Assembly (NCBI GenBank): GCA_964484465.1
Contig: CAZAFL010000012.1
Location: 15,337-79,336, forward strand
Direction: 5' to 3'
Origin: CAZAFL01 sp964484465
GTDB lineage: Bacteria > Bacteroidota > Ignavibacteria > UBA10030 > SZUA-254
Length of the DNA stretch: 64,000 nucleotides
Shown: positions 46,070 to 54,579 of the stretch, piece after piece
Position numbering within the stretch: position 1 is the stretch's first letter
Layout: each line of letters opens with the position of its first letter
Made by a program: the position numbers and the translations under genes
The notes under the pieces: model-generated
What the model was told of the DNA's origin: nothing
Seen by the model: only the letters and a program-made list of their open reading frames with translations
Databases searched by the model: none

Positions 46070-46719
46070 GATTCGGAATCTTTCATCGGCTTGCCTCTTT
46101 TCTCAAAAAAGTCCTTATGATACTTTTCTGTGCATTCCGGGCAAATACCATGGCTGAAATCGACATCTGAATGCTCATGCAAATAGGATTCAACGTCCTG
46201 CCAGTATCCGGCATCGTTACGAATTTTTTTACACCATGCACAGATAGGCAATAACCCTTTCAACCGCTTGATCTGCGACAAGGCGTCCTGAAGGTCCGAA
46301 ATCAACTTTTCCTTTTCCTTCTCGATGCGATGTTTGTACAATGCAATTTCAATCGAAATCCTTACCATGTTAATTTCAAAGGGCTTCAGAATGTATGCGA
46401 ACGGCTCCGTCGCCTTAGCGCGACTCAATGTGACGTCGTCCGAGTATGCAGTGAGATAGATAACGGGTATATCAAACCGCGCCCGAAGTTTTTCGGCCGC
46501 AACGATTCCATCCTCCTTGTTGTTCAGAACAATATCCATCAGGACGAGGTCGGGACGGACTTCCGCGGCCTTATCCAATGCCTCGTGAGACGAGGACGCA
46601 ATCGCCGGTACAACGTAGCCAAGATTTTCAAGCTTTTTCTGCAAATCCCTTGCAATAACTATTTCATCCTCTACAATGAGGATGCGTGCGTTCGACTGTT
46701 CTTTACCCGCGGTCTGCAT
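46066..46719 (-). CDS. Response regulator with C-terminal CxxC...CxxC domain
   Basis: Of 217 residues, 11-130 are a CheY-type receiver with the phosphoacceptor D62 (LVLMDIVL) and the conserved Thr/Lys (YLTAYSDD, ILKPF). A coiled-coil linker (EKEKEKLISDLQDAL) leads to a 45-residue tail with CAWC and CPEC, plausibly a zinc site (ICAWCKKIRNDAGYWQDVE, HGICPECTEKYH). There is no DNA-binding domain, so output is by protein contact or phosphotransfer. It overlaps the end of the kinase gene by 17 bp, making the two a cognate pair. Confidence 0.9.
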   Translation of the reverse strand: MQTAGKEQSNARILIVEDEIVIARDLQKKLENLGYVVPAIASSSHEALDKAAEVRPDLVLMDIVLNNKEDGIVAAEKLRARFDIPVIYLTAYSDDVTLSRAKATEPFAYILKPFEINMVRISIEIALYKHRIEKEKEKLISDLQDALSQIKRLKGLLPICAWCKKIRNDAGYWQDVESYLHEHSDVDFSHGICPECTEKYHKDFFEKRGKPMKDSES

Positions 46720-49700
46720 AAATTACCTCTTTAAATGTGATGACATATTGCGCGCCGTTGTTGGAATGCAAATCGATCGTGCCATGAAGTTGTTGAACAA
46801 ACATATTGACAAGTTGGAGCCCAAGCGAGCTCGTATGTCGGAAGTCAATTTCTGGTGGGAATCCGACGCCGTTATCCCGAACCTGCAATCGATATACTTC
46901 ATCTTCGGTCTGATGTAAACTTACATCAATTTCCCCTTTCACACCATCATGAAACGCGTGTTTTAAACAATTAGATACAAGTTCATTGACAATAAGTCCG
47001 CATGGAATCGCGGTATCAACTCCAAGGGAAACACCTTCTGCGCTGAGGTTCGTAACAATCGTTGACGGCCGTTTCGTGTATGACCGGACAAGATTAATAA
47101 CAAGCGAATCGAAATACTCACTCATCTCAACTTTGCCAAGGTCTTTTGATTGATACAGTTTCTCGTGAATTAAAGTTATTGTTTTAATCCGGTTCTGGCT
47201 TTCGGTGAACACGTCGAGTGCTTTTTTATCTTTTATATAATCCGACTGCAGGCTCAACATACTTGCAACAGTCTGAAGATTATTCTTCACACGGTGATGA
47301 ATTTCCTTCAGCAATACCTCCTTTTTGTACGCTTCTTTCGCCTGTAATTCAATCCGTTTTCTCTCGGTAATATCCTGGATATGAATGATATAATAGAGAA
47401 TTCTTCCCTGATGATCTTTCACAGCAGTAATATCCATCATGGCAGGAAATACGCTTTTGTCTTTGTGTATATTTTCAGATTCGAATGTGTGATGACCTTT
47501 TTTCTGTGCCATGCCGATATTTTCCAATAATGCAATCCTCCCATTGGGAGAAACGATTTCACTAAATCGTTTGCTGTTAAACTCCCGGAGCGTGTAACCG
47601 TGCATTTGAGTCATCCGGGGATTCATTAATTCAAGGGTCTCCCCGTCAGCACTGACAATGACAATCCCAAACTCGGCGTTTTCAAATATCTGTCCCCACC
47701 GTCTAAGGGCTTCCTGTGCTTGCTTCCGTTCAGTAATGTCAGTAACAACTCCCATCATTCTTACCGGCTCTCCTTTTTCATTGCGAAACACTCTCCCATC
47801 CTGTAAGATCCAGCGAAGCTGATTGTCGGCGCGAATAATACGGCATTCGAGACTGAAATCCCCCGTCTTGTAAGCATCGTCGTAATACTTCTTGACCATG
47901 CTGCGGTCTTCGGGAACTACATGATCCAGAAAAATTTTATATCCCCATTCGGATTGAAGTTTCTTATAGCCGAATATCTGATCGTGACGGACTGTACGCC
48001 ACATTGTATCAGTCGCCAGATCCAAGTCCCAGGCGCCCATTTCTGCAGAATCTACGGCAAGGTTAAACCGGTCCTCTCTTGTCCGGATTTCTTCTTCAAC
48101 CTTTTTAATCTCAGTAATATCCCGCGTGATACCGACCATTGCGATGGGGTTCGTTTCACGGTCATAAATGATGGAGGTGCTCAAGAGGATTGGAAATTCT
48201 TCTCCATTTTTTCTCACATTCATGAGTTCACCCTGCCAGCCGTTACGGAGAGTTTCGGTAGAAATTTCTTTTGCAATATCTTCCGGAACATTTCGGGACC
48301 GCAGGATGGTTACATGCTTTCCAAGAATTTCATTCTCCTCGTAGCCGTAGGTCTTCGTGAACGCCTGGTTGATGAACATAATGTTGTTGTTCATATCTGT
48401 GATGATCACACATTCATTCATGCTGGTGACCGTATGACCGAGCATACGAATTTTTTCTTCAGCCTGTTTTTGTCCGGTTATATCCTTTCCTTCTGCAAGG
48501 AGATAGCTGACATTCCCGTCCTCACCGAATACGGGGGCGAGGCTGAAACTGATGGTGATGATTTTCCCGAAGACGAACAACTGTTCTTCGTAATTGATGG
48601 ATTCTCCGGCAACGGCTTTCCGAAAATTCTCTTTCACCCGTCGTTGAACTTTCTTATCGAACGCCCACCAGGGACCATCCGTAAATTTGGTCCGCATGAG
48701 TTCATCATGAGGAAGACCGGAAGCGACTTCAGCCTGCCTGTTGACAAGAAGAAGCGTTCCGTCAGGAGCAACTTTTGCGCTCATTGTCGACATATGGTCG
48801 ATATATTCACGCAATTCCCGCTGACTTGCAGCAATCCGCAACTCCGCCTCTTTGCGTTCTGTGATATCACGCCATGTTCCGACCATCGCGATTGGTTCCC
48901 CCTGTCGATTGCGAACAACCGAAGTAGTTAAGAAAATCGGAAATTCCTCGCCGTTTTTTCGAATATTCATCAACTCGCCATCCCAACCGCCCAACAACGT
49001 TGCAACTTGAATGCTATCAAGATTTTCTCCTGGAGTTGTGCTCGACCGCAACATCGATATATTTTTTCCACGCACCTCATCTTCGCTGTAACCATACATT
49101 CTCACAAACGCGGGGTTAACAAATGTAATTCTTCTCTCCATATCCGTAATAACGACACATTCATTCATGCTTGTGATTGTGTGGCCGAGCAACTGAATTT
49201 GCTGCTCAGTCCGTTTCCGTTCAGTAATATCACGGACCACGGCAGTAACGAGAAGCCCGTCGGGTGTTTTCATAGGGCTCAAACTGATTTCCACGGGGAA
49301 TTCTCTCCCGTCTTTTCGAAGACCGAAGAGGTCAAGCCCAAGCCCCATAGGCCGGGAGCGGGGTTCATGAGAATAATCTCCCCGATGAGCAACATGTTTC
49401 AGTTGAAAACGGGCAGGAAGCAATATCTCGACAGGTTTCCCAAGCAACTCTTGCCGGGTATATCCAAACATGATTTCGGTTTGAGAGTTTACGAGGATAA
49501 TTCTGCCCTGGTGATCAGAGATAATCATTGCATCCGGAGCCGACTCAAGCAGGCCGCGGAATTTTTCCTCTCCTCGTTTCCGTTCAGTGATATCCTGAGC
49601 TGTTCCATACATTTGGACTGGACGATTTGATGGATCGCAGACTACCCTCCCCTGAGAAAGAATAACTCTCTCCACTCCATTCGGCAAGACGATACGATGC

Positions 49701-50986
49701 TCGAAACCGAAAGGCTTATGGTCACGAAATGCTTTATCAACCTCACGGTGGACAGTTTCTTTGTCATCAGGATGAACGCGTTCCAGATATCCCGCATACG
49801 TACCCGCAAAATCCTCCTGTTTCAAGCCAAATATTTGGTATAGTTCGTCCGACCATGTTACCACATCTTTTTCGACGTCCCACCCCCAGCTGCCGACTCT
49901 GGCAATATGCTGCGCCTCGGCAAGCTGTCGCTGACTCTGCTTCAGTTTTTCTTCAGAACGGCGCCGCTCGGTCATTTCCACCTGAAGTTCTTCGTACGCT
50001 TTGGAAAGTGCGGAGGTGCGTTCCTGTATGCGGATATCCAGGTCAGCGTGAGACTTCCGCAGATCCAGAAGTACAACCTTACGGCTGGAGACCACGGACG
50101 CCACGAGGAGCGCCATGATTGCATTTATGCTCAGGTACGTTTGCAGCAAAAGAAGCGATTCATTTTTGGATTCAACGTTGAACGGTCCAAGTCCTTTCAT
50201 CGTCCCCCAAACGGCAATCGCAGAAAGTATGGCAGCCGATGTGGCAGTCTCACGCTGATGAAGCCTGAAGGCTATGGTAATAAGGACCGGAGGGCATAAA
50301 AAGGTAAGCGGATAATTTCTTACCGCCTCATGGGATACCTGGGCGAAAGCAACGAGTGAAACAATCAGAATGGCAGTGAAGAGAAGTACAGCTTCCAGGA
50401 ATCTGTTCAAGTTCCATGAGACGTTCCGGCGCTGTATCCAAAGCAACAATATGGGCGCGACGACGAGATCGCCGGAGGCATCACCCAACCACCAGGTCAG
50501 CCAGATGGAAGTTAAATCCCCCCATTTCGCATACCCTCCCAAAGCGAGTGTTGTCACCCCGATCGTGGCGCTGATTGTCGTACTGAGGATCGCGGCAAGC
50601 ACCACAAACATAAAAACGTTCCGCGGCTGGTTCAATACCTGACGTCCACCCGCATAGGTTTCAACGAGATATGCTCCAATAACACCTTCAAGAGTGTTCC
50701 CCGCAGCAATCCCAAGCGATGTCAATATATTGCCCGCGGTTGTGAGGTTGACTAGAAAAGCTCCGATCATCACACCTGGCCAAATACGACGGCCAAATAC
50801 AAGAAATGCAACCAGAGCTATGCCGGTTGGCGGCCAAACGGCAGTGGCGCTTGCGTTGACAAATGCGAGCGATAGGCCGAATTTTCCTGTAATGAAATAA
50901 ATACTACCGACGAGAAGAGTGGAAAACAATACTCCCAGGTTTGAACCACGGAAAACATTATCGGTATTTTCGAGGTCTGAATTCAT
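46703..50986 (-). CDS. MASE1 multi-PAS sensor histidine kinase
   Basis: Protein of 1427 residues. Residues about 10-305 are a MASE1-type membrane sensor with eight or so segments (AVWPPTGIALVAFLVFGRR). A coiled coil follows, then seven PAS/PAC units of about 120 residues, several ending in DITERK. Units 3 and 5 are close copies (SMNECVVITDM and SMNECVIITDM; both have GELMN, RKNGEEFPI and IAMVG). The C-terminal kinase is of the HisKA_2 type (LLKEIHHRVKNNLQTV) with N-box VNELVSNCLKHAF and DNGVGFP. It is the first gene of an operon with the response regulator, esterase, rhomboid and glcF genes. The signal sensed is unknown; redox or light via PAS cofactors is possible. Confidence 0.92.
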   Translation of the reverse strand: MNSDLENTDNVFRGSNLGVLFSTLLVGSIYFITGKFGLSLAFVNASATAVWPPTGIALVAFLVFGRRIWPGVMIGAFLVNLTTAGNILTSLGIAAGNTLEGVIGAYLVETYAGGRQVLNQPRNVFMFVVLAAILSTTISATIGVTTLALGGYAKWGDLTSIWLTWWLGDASGDLVVAPILLLWIQRRNVSWNLNRFLEAVLLFTAILIVSLVAFAQVSHEAVRNYPLTFLCPPVLITIAFRLHQRETATSAAILSAIAVWGTMKGLGPFNVESKNESLLLLQTYLSINAIMALLVASVVSSRKVVLLDLRKSHADLDIRIQERTSALSKAYEELQVEMTERRRSEEKLKQSQRQLAEAQHIARVGSWGWDVEKDVVTWSDELYQIFGLKQEDFAGTYAGYLERVHPDDKETVHREVDKAFRDHKPFGFEHRIVLPNGVERVILSQGRVVCDPSNRPVQMYGTAQDITERKRGEEKFRGLLESAPDAMIISDHQGRIILVNSQTEIMFGYTRQELLGKPVEILLPARFQLKHVAHRGDYSHEPRSRPMGLGLDLFGLRKDGREFPVEISLSPMKTPDGLLVTAVVRDITERKRTEQQIQLLGHTITSMNECVVITDMERRITFVNPAFVRMYGYSEDEVRGKNISMLRSSTTPGENLDSIQVATLLGGWDGELMNIRKNGEEFPIFLTTSVVRNRQGEPIAMVGTWRDITERKEAELRIAASQRELREYIDHMSTMSAKVAPDGTLLLVNRQAEVASGLPHDELMRTKFTDGPWWAFDKKVQRRVKENFRKAVAGESINYEEQLFVFGKIITISFSLAPVFGEDGNVSYLLAEGKDITGQKQAEEKIRMLGHTVTSMNECVIITDMNNNIMFINQAFTKTYGYEENEILGKHVTILRSRNVPEDIAKEISTETLRNGWQGELMNVRKNGEEFPILLSTSIIYDRETNPIAMVGITRDITEIKKVEEEIRTREDRFNLAVDSAEMGAWDLDLATDTMWRTVRHDQIFGYKKLQSEWGYKIFLDHVVPEDRSMVKKYYDDAYKTGDFSLECRIIRADNQLRWILQDGRVFRNEKGEPVRMMGVVTDITERKQAQEALRRWGQIFENAEFGIVIVSADGETLELMNPRMTQMHGYTLREFNSKRFSEIVSPNGRIALLENIGMAQKKGHHTFESENIHKDKSVFPAMMDITAVKDHQGRILYYIIHIQDITERKRIELQAKEAYKKEVLLKEIHHRVKNNLQTVASMLSLQSDYIKDKKALDVFTESQNRIKTITLIHEKLYQSKDLGKVEMSEYFDSLVINLVRSYTKRPSTIVTNLSAEGVSLGVDTAIPCGLIVNELVSNCLKHAFHDGVKGEIDVSLHQTEDEVYRLQVRDNGVGFPPEIDFRHTSSLGLQLVNMFVQQLHGTIDLHSNNGAQYVITFKEVIYADRG

Positions 50987-51049
50987 CTATGTTATCAGTT
51001 AACGATAATACCAGATGATTATCGGTTCCCCAATTGAACCTTAACTTTA

Positions 51050-51079
51050 AATGTAGAGAAGATTTTATTCAGAGTCCAA
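51050..51079 (-). promoter_or_regulatory. Candidate promoter of the PAS-kinase operon
   Basis: Minus strand TTGGAC (51074-51079), 18-bp spacer, TACATT (51050-51055). It is a weaker match than the other promoters in this window. The leader is about 57 nt. Confidence 0.35.
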
Positions 51080-51196
51080 TAGGGGTTAGAAACTACGCTG
51101 AAAGGAGGGGGCTTTGAAGAAAGATGCCTGAACGATAGCCTTACGGTGACAGATTCTGTAAATATCCTATTTACGGAGGGGTATCGCGTTGATATT

Positions 51197-52651
51197 TTAC
51201 ACCCAAGCTACATCCTCAAATTTTTTAATCGCCTCCCTATCTCTGGGAAGAATTCCCTCGCATTTCGGTTTCAGGTCGATAACTTTTCCCGGATTGAGAA
51301 CTCCGTTGGGGTCCATCATGTGTTTCAGCGTCCTCATCATTGTCATAGAAGCTGAACCGACCATTTTCTCGAGAAGCGGTTTTTTATAGAGCCCGACGCC
51401 GTGTTCGCCGGTAATCGTTCCCCCAAGCTCGATGGCGGCTTCCTCAACTTCAAAAACAGTTTTTTCAGCCCGCGCAAATTCTTTCGGGTCACGCTCATCA
51501 GTGAGGTAATTTGGATGGAGGTTACCGTCACCGGCGTGACCAAAATTTCCAATAAGAACATTATTCTTCCGGCCGATTTCATCGATGCGCGCAACGAGTC
51601 GGGCAAGGTCGGCGCGGGGAACTGCAACATCCTCCATAATTGTCGTCGGCTTGACTCTGGCGAGAGAGGTAAACGCGGAACGGCGGGCAACTTTCAGCTT
51701 AATGGATTCTTCGTCATTATGTGCAACAGTCACGGAGGTGGCGTTATGTTTTCTGCAAATTTCGGTAACCAGGATCGCATCCTCCTGAACAACCGCCGAT
51801 CGCCCATCCACTTCTATTAACAAGATTGCTGCTGCGTCTACAGGCAAGCCAAGATGGGCATAATCTTCCACACACCGGATCGTGGTATTATCAAGAAATT
51901 CCAACATCGCAGGTGTAATCTTTGCCGCGATAATAGCGGAAACCGCCCTCGCAGCATCATCCATCGAAGAAAAAAAAGCGAGCATCGTTTTATAACTCTC
52001 CGGCTTGGGAAGTATCTTCAGAAGAATCTTCGTAAAAATTCCCAGAGTCCCCTCCGACCCGATTAATACATCTTTCAGATTGTAACCCGCGACGTCCTTA
52101 ACAGATTTTCCGCCGGTATGAAGTATTTCACCTGTGGGAAGAACAACCTCCAGGCCGAGGACATAGTTTTTCGTCACACCATATTTTAATCCGCGCAAGC
52201 CTCCAGAGTTTTCTGCTACATTGCCTCCGATGGTACAAATGCTCGAGCTGCCCGGGTCTGGAGGATATAAGAAGCCTCGCTGTTCAGCAGACTGATGGAG
52301 ACTCGCCGTGATCACACCGGGTTGAACCAGAACGGTCATGTTCTCTTCATCAAATTCAAGAATACGATTCCAGTGGCTCGTAAGGAGAACGAAGGAATTT
52401 TCTGTCGGGAGAGCACCACCGCTTAACCCTGTCCCCGAGCCACGGGGAACGATTGAGAATTTTTCCTGATTGGCAAGATGAAGTATGAGGGATATCTCTT
52501 CCGGCGTCGACGGCCTGATTGCCGCAATCGGAAGACGGGGTTTCATTGCCGTTGCATCGTAGGAATAGGCAATGCGTTGTTCGAGGGAATCAAAAACATT
52601 CTCCGCACCGACAATCTCTTGAAGTTTTTTGATAATGGAAGAGGTTGTCAT
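51197..52651 (-). CDS. glcD: FAD-linked oxidase, GlcD-like
   Basis: Flavoprotein of 484 residues: a PCMH-type FAD domain (about 35-215; IVPRGSGTGLSGGALP, DPGSSSICTIGGNVAENSGG) and a C-terminal FAD-oxidase domain (HAGDGNLHPNYL, GEHGVGLYKKPLL). It is the glycolate/lactate dehydrogenase D-subunit class, and GlcF at 43403-44677 is the obvious electron partner. A candidate promoter at 52661-52689 places its start nearly on the ATG. Confidence 0.9.
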   Translation of the reverse strand: MTTSSIIKKLQEIVGAENVFDSLEQRIAYSYDATAMKPRLPIAAIRPSTPEEISLILHLANQEKFSIVPRGSGTGLSGGALPTENSFVLLTSHWNRILEFDEENMTVLVQPGVITASLHQSAEQRGFLYPPDPGSSSICTIGGNVAENSGGLRGLKYGVTKNYVLGLEVVLPTGEILHTGGKSVKDVAGYNLKDVLIGSEGTLGIFTKILLKILPKPESYKTMLAFFSSMDDAARAVSAIIAAKITPAMLEFLDNTTIRCVEDYAHLGLPVDAAAILLIEVDGRSAVVQEDAILVTEICRKHNATSVTVAHNDEESIKLKVARRSAFTSLARVKPTTIMEDVAVPRADLARLVARIDEIGRKNNVLIGNFGHAGDGNLHPNYLTDERDPKEFARAEKTVFEVEEAAIELGGTITGEHGVGLYKKPLLEKMVGSASMTMMRTLKHMMDPNGVLNPGKVIDLKPKCEGILPRDREAIKKFEDVAWV

Positions 52652-52660
52652 CGTAACGGC

Positions 52661-52689
52661 AGTTTAAGGAAATCTGTTCTGAAAATCAA
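52661..52689 (-). promoter_or_regulatory. Candidate glcD promoter, near-leaderless
   Basis: Minus strand TTGATT (52684-52689), 17-bp spacer, TAAACT (52661-52666). The predicted start near 52654 is only about 3 nt before the ATG at 52651. Confidence 0.45.
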
Positions 52690-52727
52690 GGCACCCGCAG
52701 GATTTCAGCTAGATGAAAACAGAGCCA

Positions 52728-53747
52728 TTAGTTGGAAAGATTTCTCCCGAGAGCGTGTGCGATCGGTCGTATATCATTCATCAATTGTTGAAATGCTTTT
52801 GGGGTGAGTGATTGATCACCATCGGAATACGCTTCAGCGGGGTTCGGGTGAACTTCTACAATAAGACCGTCCGCTCCGGCGGCAATCGCGGCCCGACTTA
52901 AGGGTATGATGAAGTCATGCCGCCCTGTACCGTGACTCGGGTCGACGATAATCGGAAGATGAGAAAGCTGTTTTACCGCCGGGATAACATTGAGGTCAAG
53001 GGTGTTGCGAGTATACTCGACAAACGTCCTGATACCTCGTTCACATAGAATCACCTGGTCATTCCCGCCTGAAAGAAGATATTCCGCACTCATTAAGAAT
53101 TCATTCAGCGTTGCAGAAAAATTTCTCTTCAACAATACTGGTTTGCGTATTTTTGATAACGATCGAAGTAATTTCGTATTTTGCATGTTACGTGCACCAA
53201 CCTGCAGGAGATCTGCATATTCTGCAACGAGGTCGACTTCCGAAGACTCCATCACTTCTGTAACAATACCAAGGCCTGTCTTCTTTTTTGTTTTTGCAAG
53301 AAGTTTCAATCCCTCTTCACCTAACCCCTGGAATGCGTACGGACTGGTTCTCGGCTTAAACGCACCGCCGCGCATCAGCGTGGCGCCGGAGTGTTTTACC
53401 GCCTCCGCGGTCTTCATGAGCTGTTCTTCGTTTTCGACTGAGCAGGGTCCTGCAATGACAACGACCGTATTGCCACCGACTTTTACCCCGCCGACGTCGA
53501 TAACGCTATCTGTCGGTTTGAATTCCCTGCTTGCAAGTTTGTACGGCTTAAGCACAGGGATAACATTCTCAACATGTGCGAGGAGTGAAAGCTGCTCTTT
53601 CTTGATGCGGCGCTCGTCGCCGATAACGCCGATGATAGTACGTTCGGTACCTTTTGAAAGATGCGCCTTGAGCCCGAGTTCCTCAATCCGATCGACAACA
53701 AGTTGTATATCCTTGTCTGTCGCTTTCGATTCCATTACAATAATCAT
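52728..53747 (-). CDS. aroF: 3-deoxy-7-phosphoheptulonate (DAHP) synthase with regulatory N-domain
   Basis: Joins phosphoenolpyruvate and erythrose 4-phosphate in the first step of aromatic amino acid synthesis. The 339 residues match the Thermotoga-type enzyme: an N-terminal ferredoxin-like regulatory domain (1-70, GLKAHLSKGTERTIIGVIGD), which in that enzyme mediates Tyr/Phe feedback, then the barrel with VVIAGPCSVENEEQL, RGGAFKPRTSPYAFQGLG, LLKRNFSATLNEFL, IVDPSHGTGR and IVEVHPNP. GGAAGGAAT precedes the ATG. Expression is likely attenuated by the leader at 53888-53971 and the terminator at 53829-53864, so the enzyme would be controlled both by allostery and by charged tRNA-Tyr/Phe level. 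Confidence 0.95.
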   Translation of the reverse strand: MIIVMESKATDKDIQLVVDRIEELGLKAHLSKGTERTIIGVIGDERRIKKEQLSLLAHVENVIPVLKPYKLASREFKPTDSVIDVGGVKVGGNTVVVIAGPCSVENEEQLMKTAEAVKHSGATLMRGGAFKPRTSPYAFQGLGEEGLKLLAKTKKKTGLGIVTEVMESSEVDLVAEYADLLQVGARNMQNTKLLRSLSKIRKPVLLKRNFSATLNEFLMSAEYLLSGGNDQVILCERGIRTFVEYTRNTLDLNVIPAVKQLSHLPIIVDPSHGTGRHDFIIPLSRAAIAAGADGLIVEVHPNPAEAYSDGDQSLTPKAFQQLMNDIRPIAHALGRNLSN

Positions 53748-53828
53748 ACACTATTCCTTCCAAGAAATATTTTGAAAACCGTCTATATCGGTTGTTGCAA
53801 TCATCCTCAACACCCGCTTCCCGCTTCA

Positions 53829-53864
53829 TAAAACAAAAAACCCTGTCGATCATCGGCAGGGTTT
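53829..53864 (-). terminator. Attenuator terminator upstream of aroF
   Basis: On the minus strand AAACCCTG and CAGGGTTT pair, extended by three inner pairs (one G-U), with a 5-nt loop, then TTTTTTGTTTTA. It lies 24 nt past the leader-peptide stop and about 80 nt before the aroF ATG. The 5' arm can instead join the antiterminator at 53907-53916. Confidence 0.85.
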
Positions 53865-53916
53865 ATCAATTTCAGTTCACTTCACTTTCAGAACGTGGAA
53901 TGACGCACCTCTACCG
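53854..53916 (-). promoter_or_regulatory. Antiterminator pairing of the aroF attenuator
   Basis: The leader segment CGGTAGAGGT (53907-53916) pairs with ACCCTGCCG (53854-53862) over 9 bp (one G-U and one bulged A). This uses the 5' arm of the terminator, so the two structures exclude each other. A small GGGC-TTAT-GCCC hairpin (53916-53927) overlaps the antiterminator arm and would act as the protecting 1:2 stem. Confidence 0.7.
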
Positions 53917-53971
53917 GGCATAAGCCCATAAAGTAAGAGTAATAATAAAATAAGGCGCGTCTGTTGTTCAT
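53888..53971 (-). CDS. Tyr/Phe-rich leader peptide of aroF
   Basis: A 27-residue ORF, MNNRRALFYYYSYFMGLCPV and then EVRHSTF, with four Tyr codons and two flanking Phe codons in a seven-codon run (TTT TAT TAT TAC TCT TAC TTT, in parts), followed by a stop at 53888-53890. The composition matches the attenuator peptides of aromatic amino acid operons such as pheA and pheST. Ribosome stalling at the Tyr run (53933-53947) would cover the GGGC arm just downstream and release the antiterminator arm. The start has no Shine-Dalgarno site; the promoter at 53978-54006 predicts transcription beginning at the ATG itself. Confidence 0.85.
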   Translation of the reverse strand: MNNRRALFYYYSYFMGLCPVEVRHSTF

Positions 53972-53977
53972 GACCAC

Positions 53978-54006
53978 AGTATAAGAATTTGGTGTTAGAA
54001 AGTCAA
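53978..54006 (-). promoter_or_regulatory. Promoter of the aroF leader, leaderless
   Basis: Minus strand TTGACT (54001-54006), 17-bp spacer, TATACT (53978-53983). Six bases follow before the A of the leader-peptide ATG at 53971, so transcription should begin at or next to the start codon. Confidence 0.75.
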
Positions 54007-54038
54007 GGCGTTATTTCAATACCGAGAGCTCCCGCAAC

Positions 54039-54067
54039 TTGATACTTTGGGTTGAATTTGGTAAACT
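54039..54067 (+). promoter_or_regulatory. Promoter for DUF1579 gene
   Basis: Plus strand TTGATA (54039-54044), 17-bp spacer, TAAACT (54062-54067). The leader is about 41 nt and includes AAGGAG. It is divergent from the aroF promoter. Confidence 0.55.
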
Positions 54068-54114
54068 TTGCACAATCATTCAGCTCATCAGAATTAACCT
54101 AAGGAGAAATTCTT

Positions 54115-54579
54115 ATGGACATGCCCAAACCAACTGACGCTCATAATAAGCTTCAACGCCTCGTGGGAAACTGGAAAGGGGAAGAAACCCTCCACCCCTC
54201 ACCGTGGGATCCTAAAGGGGGCCCCGCAACCGGAAAAGTAAACAACCGTATTTCACTCGATGGATTTGTTGTGATACAGGATTACGAACAAGTGAGAAAT
54301 GGAATACCCACTTTCAAGGGACATGGCGTCATCAGTTACAATGCATACCAGAAATGTTATTGCATGCATTGGTTCGACTCCATGGGAACGCCACCGAATG
54401 AATTCAAGGGGAACTTCGACAATAATGTCCTCACCATGACAAACCAAAACCCGATGGGGCACAGCCGCGCCATAATGGACTTCAGCAAGGATGGTGCCTA
54501 CCATTTTAAAATGGAAATGTCACAGGATGGAAAGCAGTGGCAAACATTCATGGATGGAAATTACAGCAGGGAGAAATAA
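54115..54579 (+). CDS. DUF1579 family protein
   Basis: Protein of 154 residues in the DUF1579 family, a calycin-like small beta-barrel of unknown function. Hallmarks are LQRLVGNWKGEE at the N-terminus, DGFVVIQDYEQ and GHGVISYNAYQKCYCMHWFD. AAGGAGAAA lies 8 nt before the ATG. No signal peptide. The next gene starts at or over its stop, so the two may be co-transcribed. Confidence 0.85.
   Translation: MDMPKPTDAHNKLQRLVGNWKGEETLHPSPWDPKGGPATGKVNNRISLDGFVVIQDYEQVRNGIPTFKGHGVISYNAYQKCYCMHWFDSMGTPPNEFKGNFDNNVLTMTNQNPMGHSRAIMDFSKDGAYHFKMEMSQDGKQWQTFMDGNYSREK

Noticed and set aside
47921..48931. A 336-codon plus-strand open frame opposite the PAS kinase
   Set aside because: It lies wholly antisense to clear PAS domains and has no recognisable domain; it is a shadow of the kinase frame.
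52990..53775. A 261-codon plus-strand open frame opposite aroF
   Set aside because: Antisense to a highly conserved DAHP synthase, low-complexity Ser/Thr/Pro composition, no start signal.
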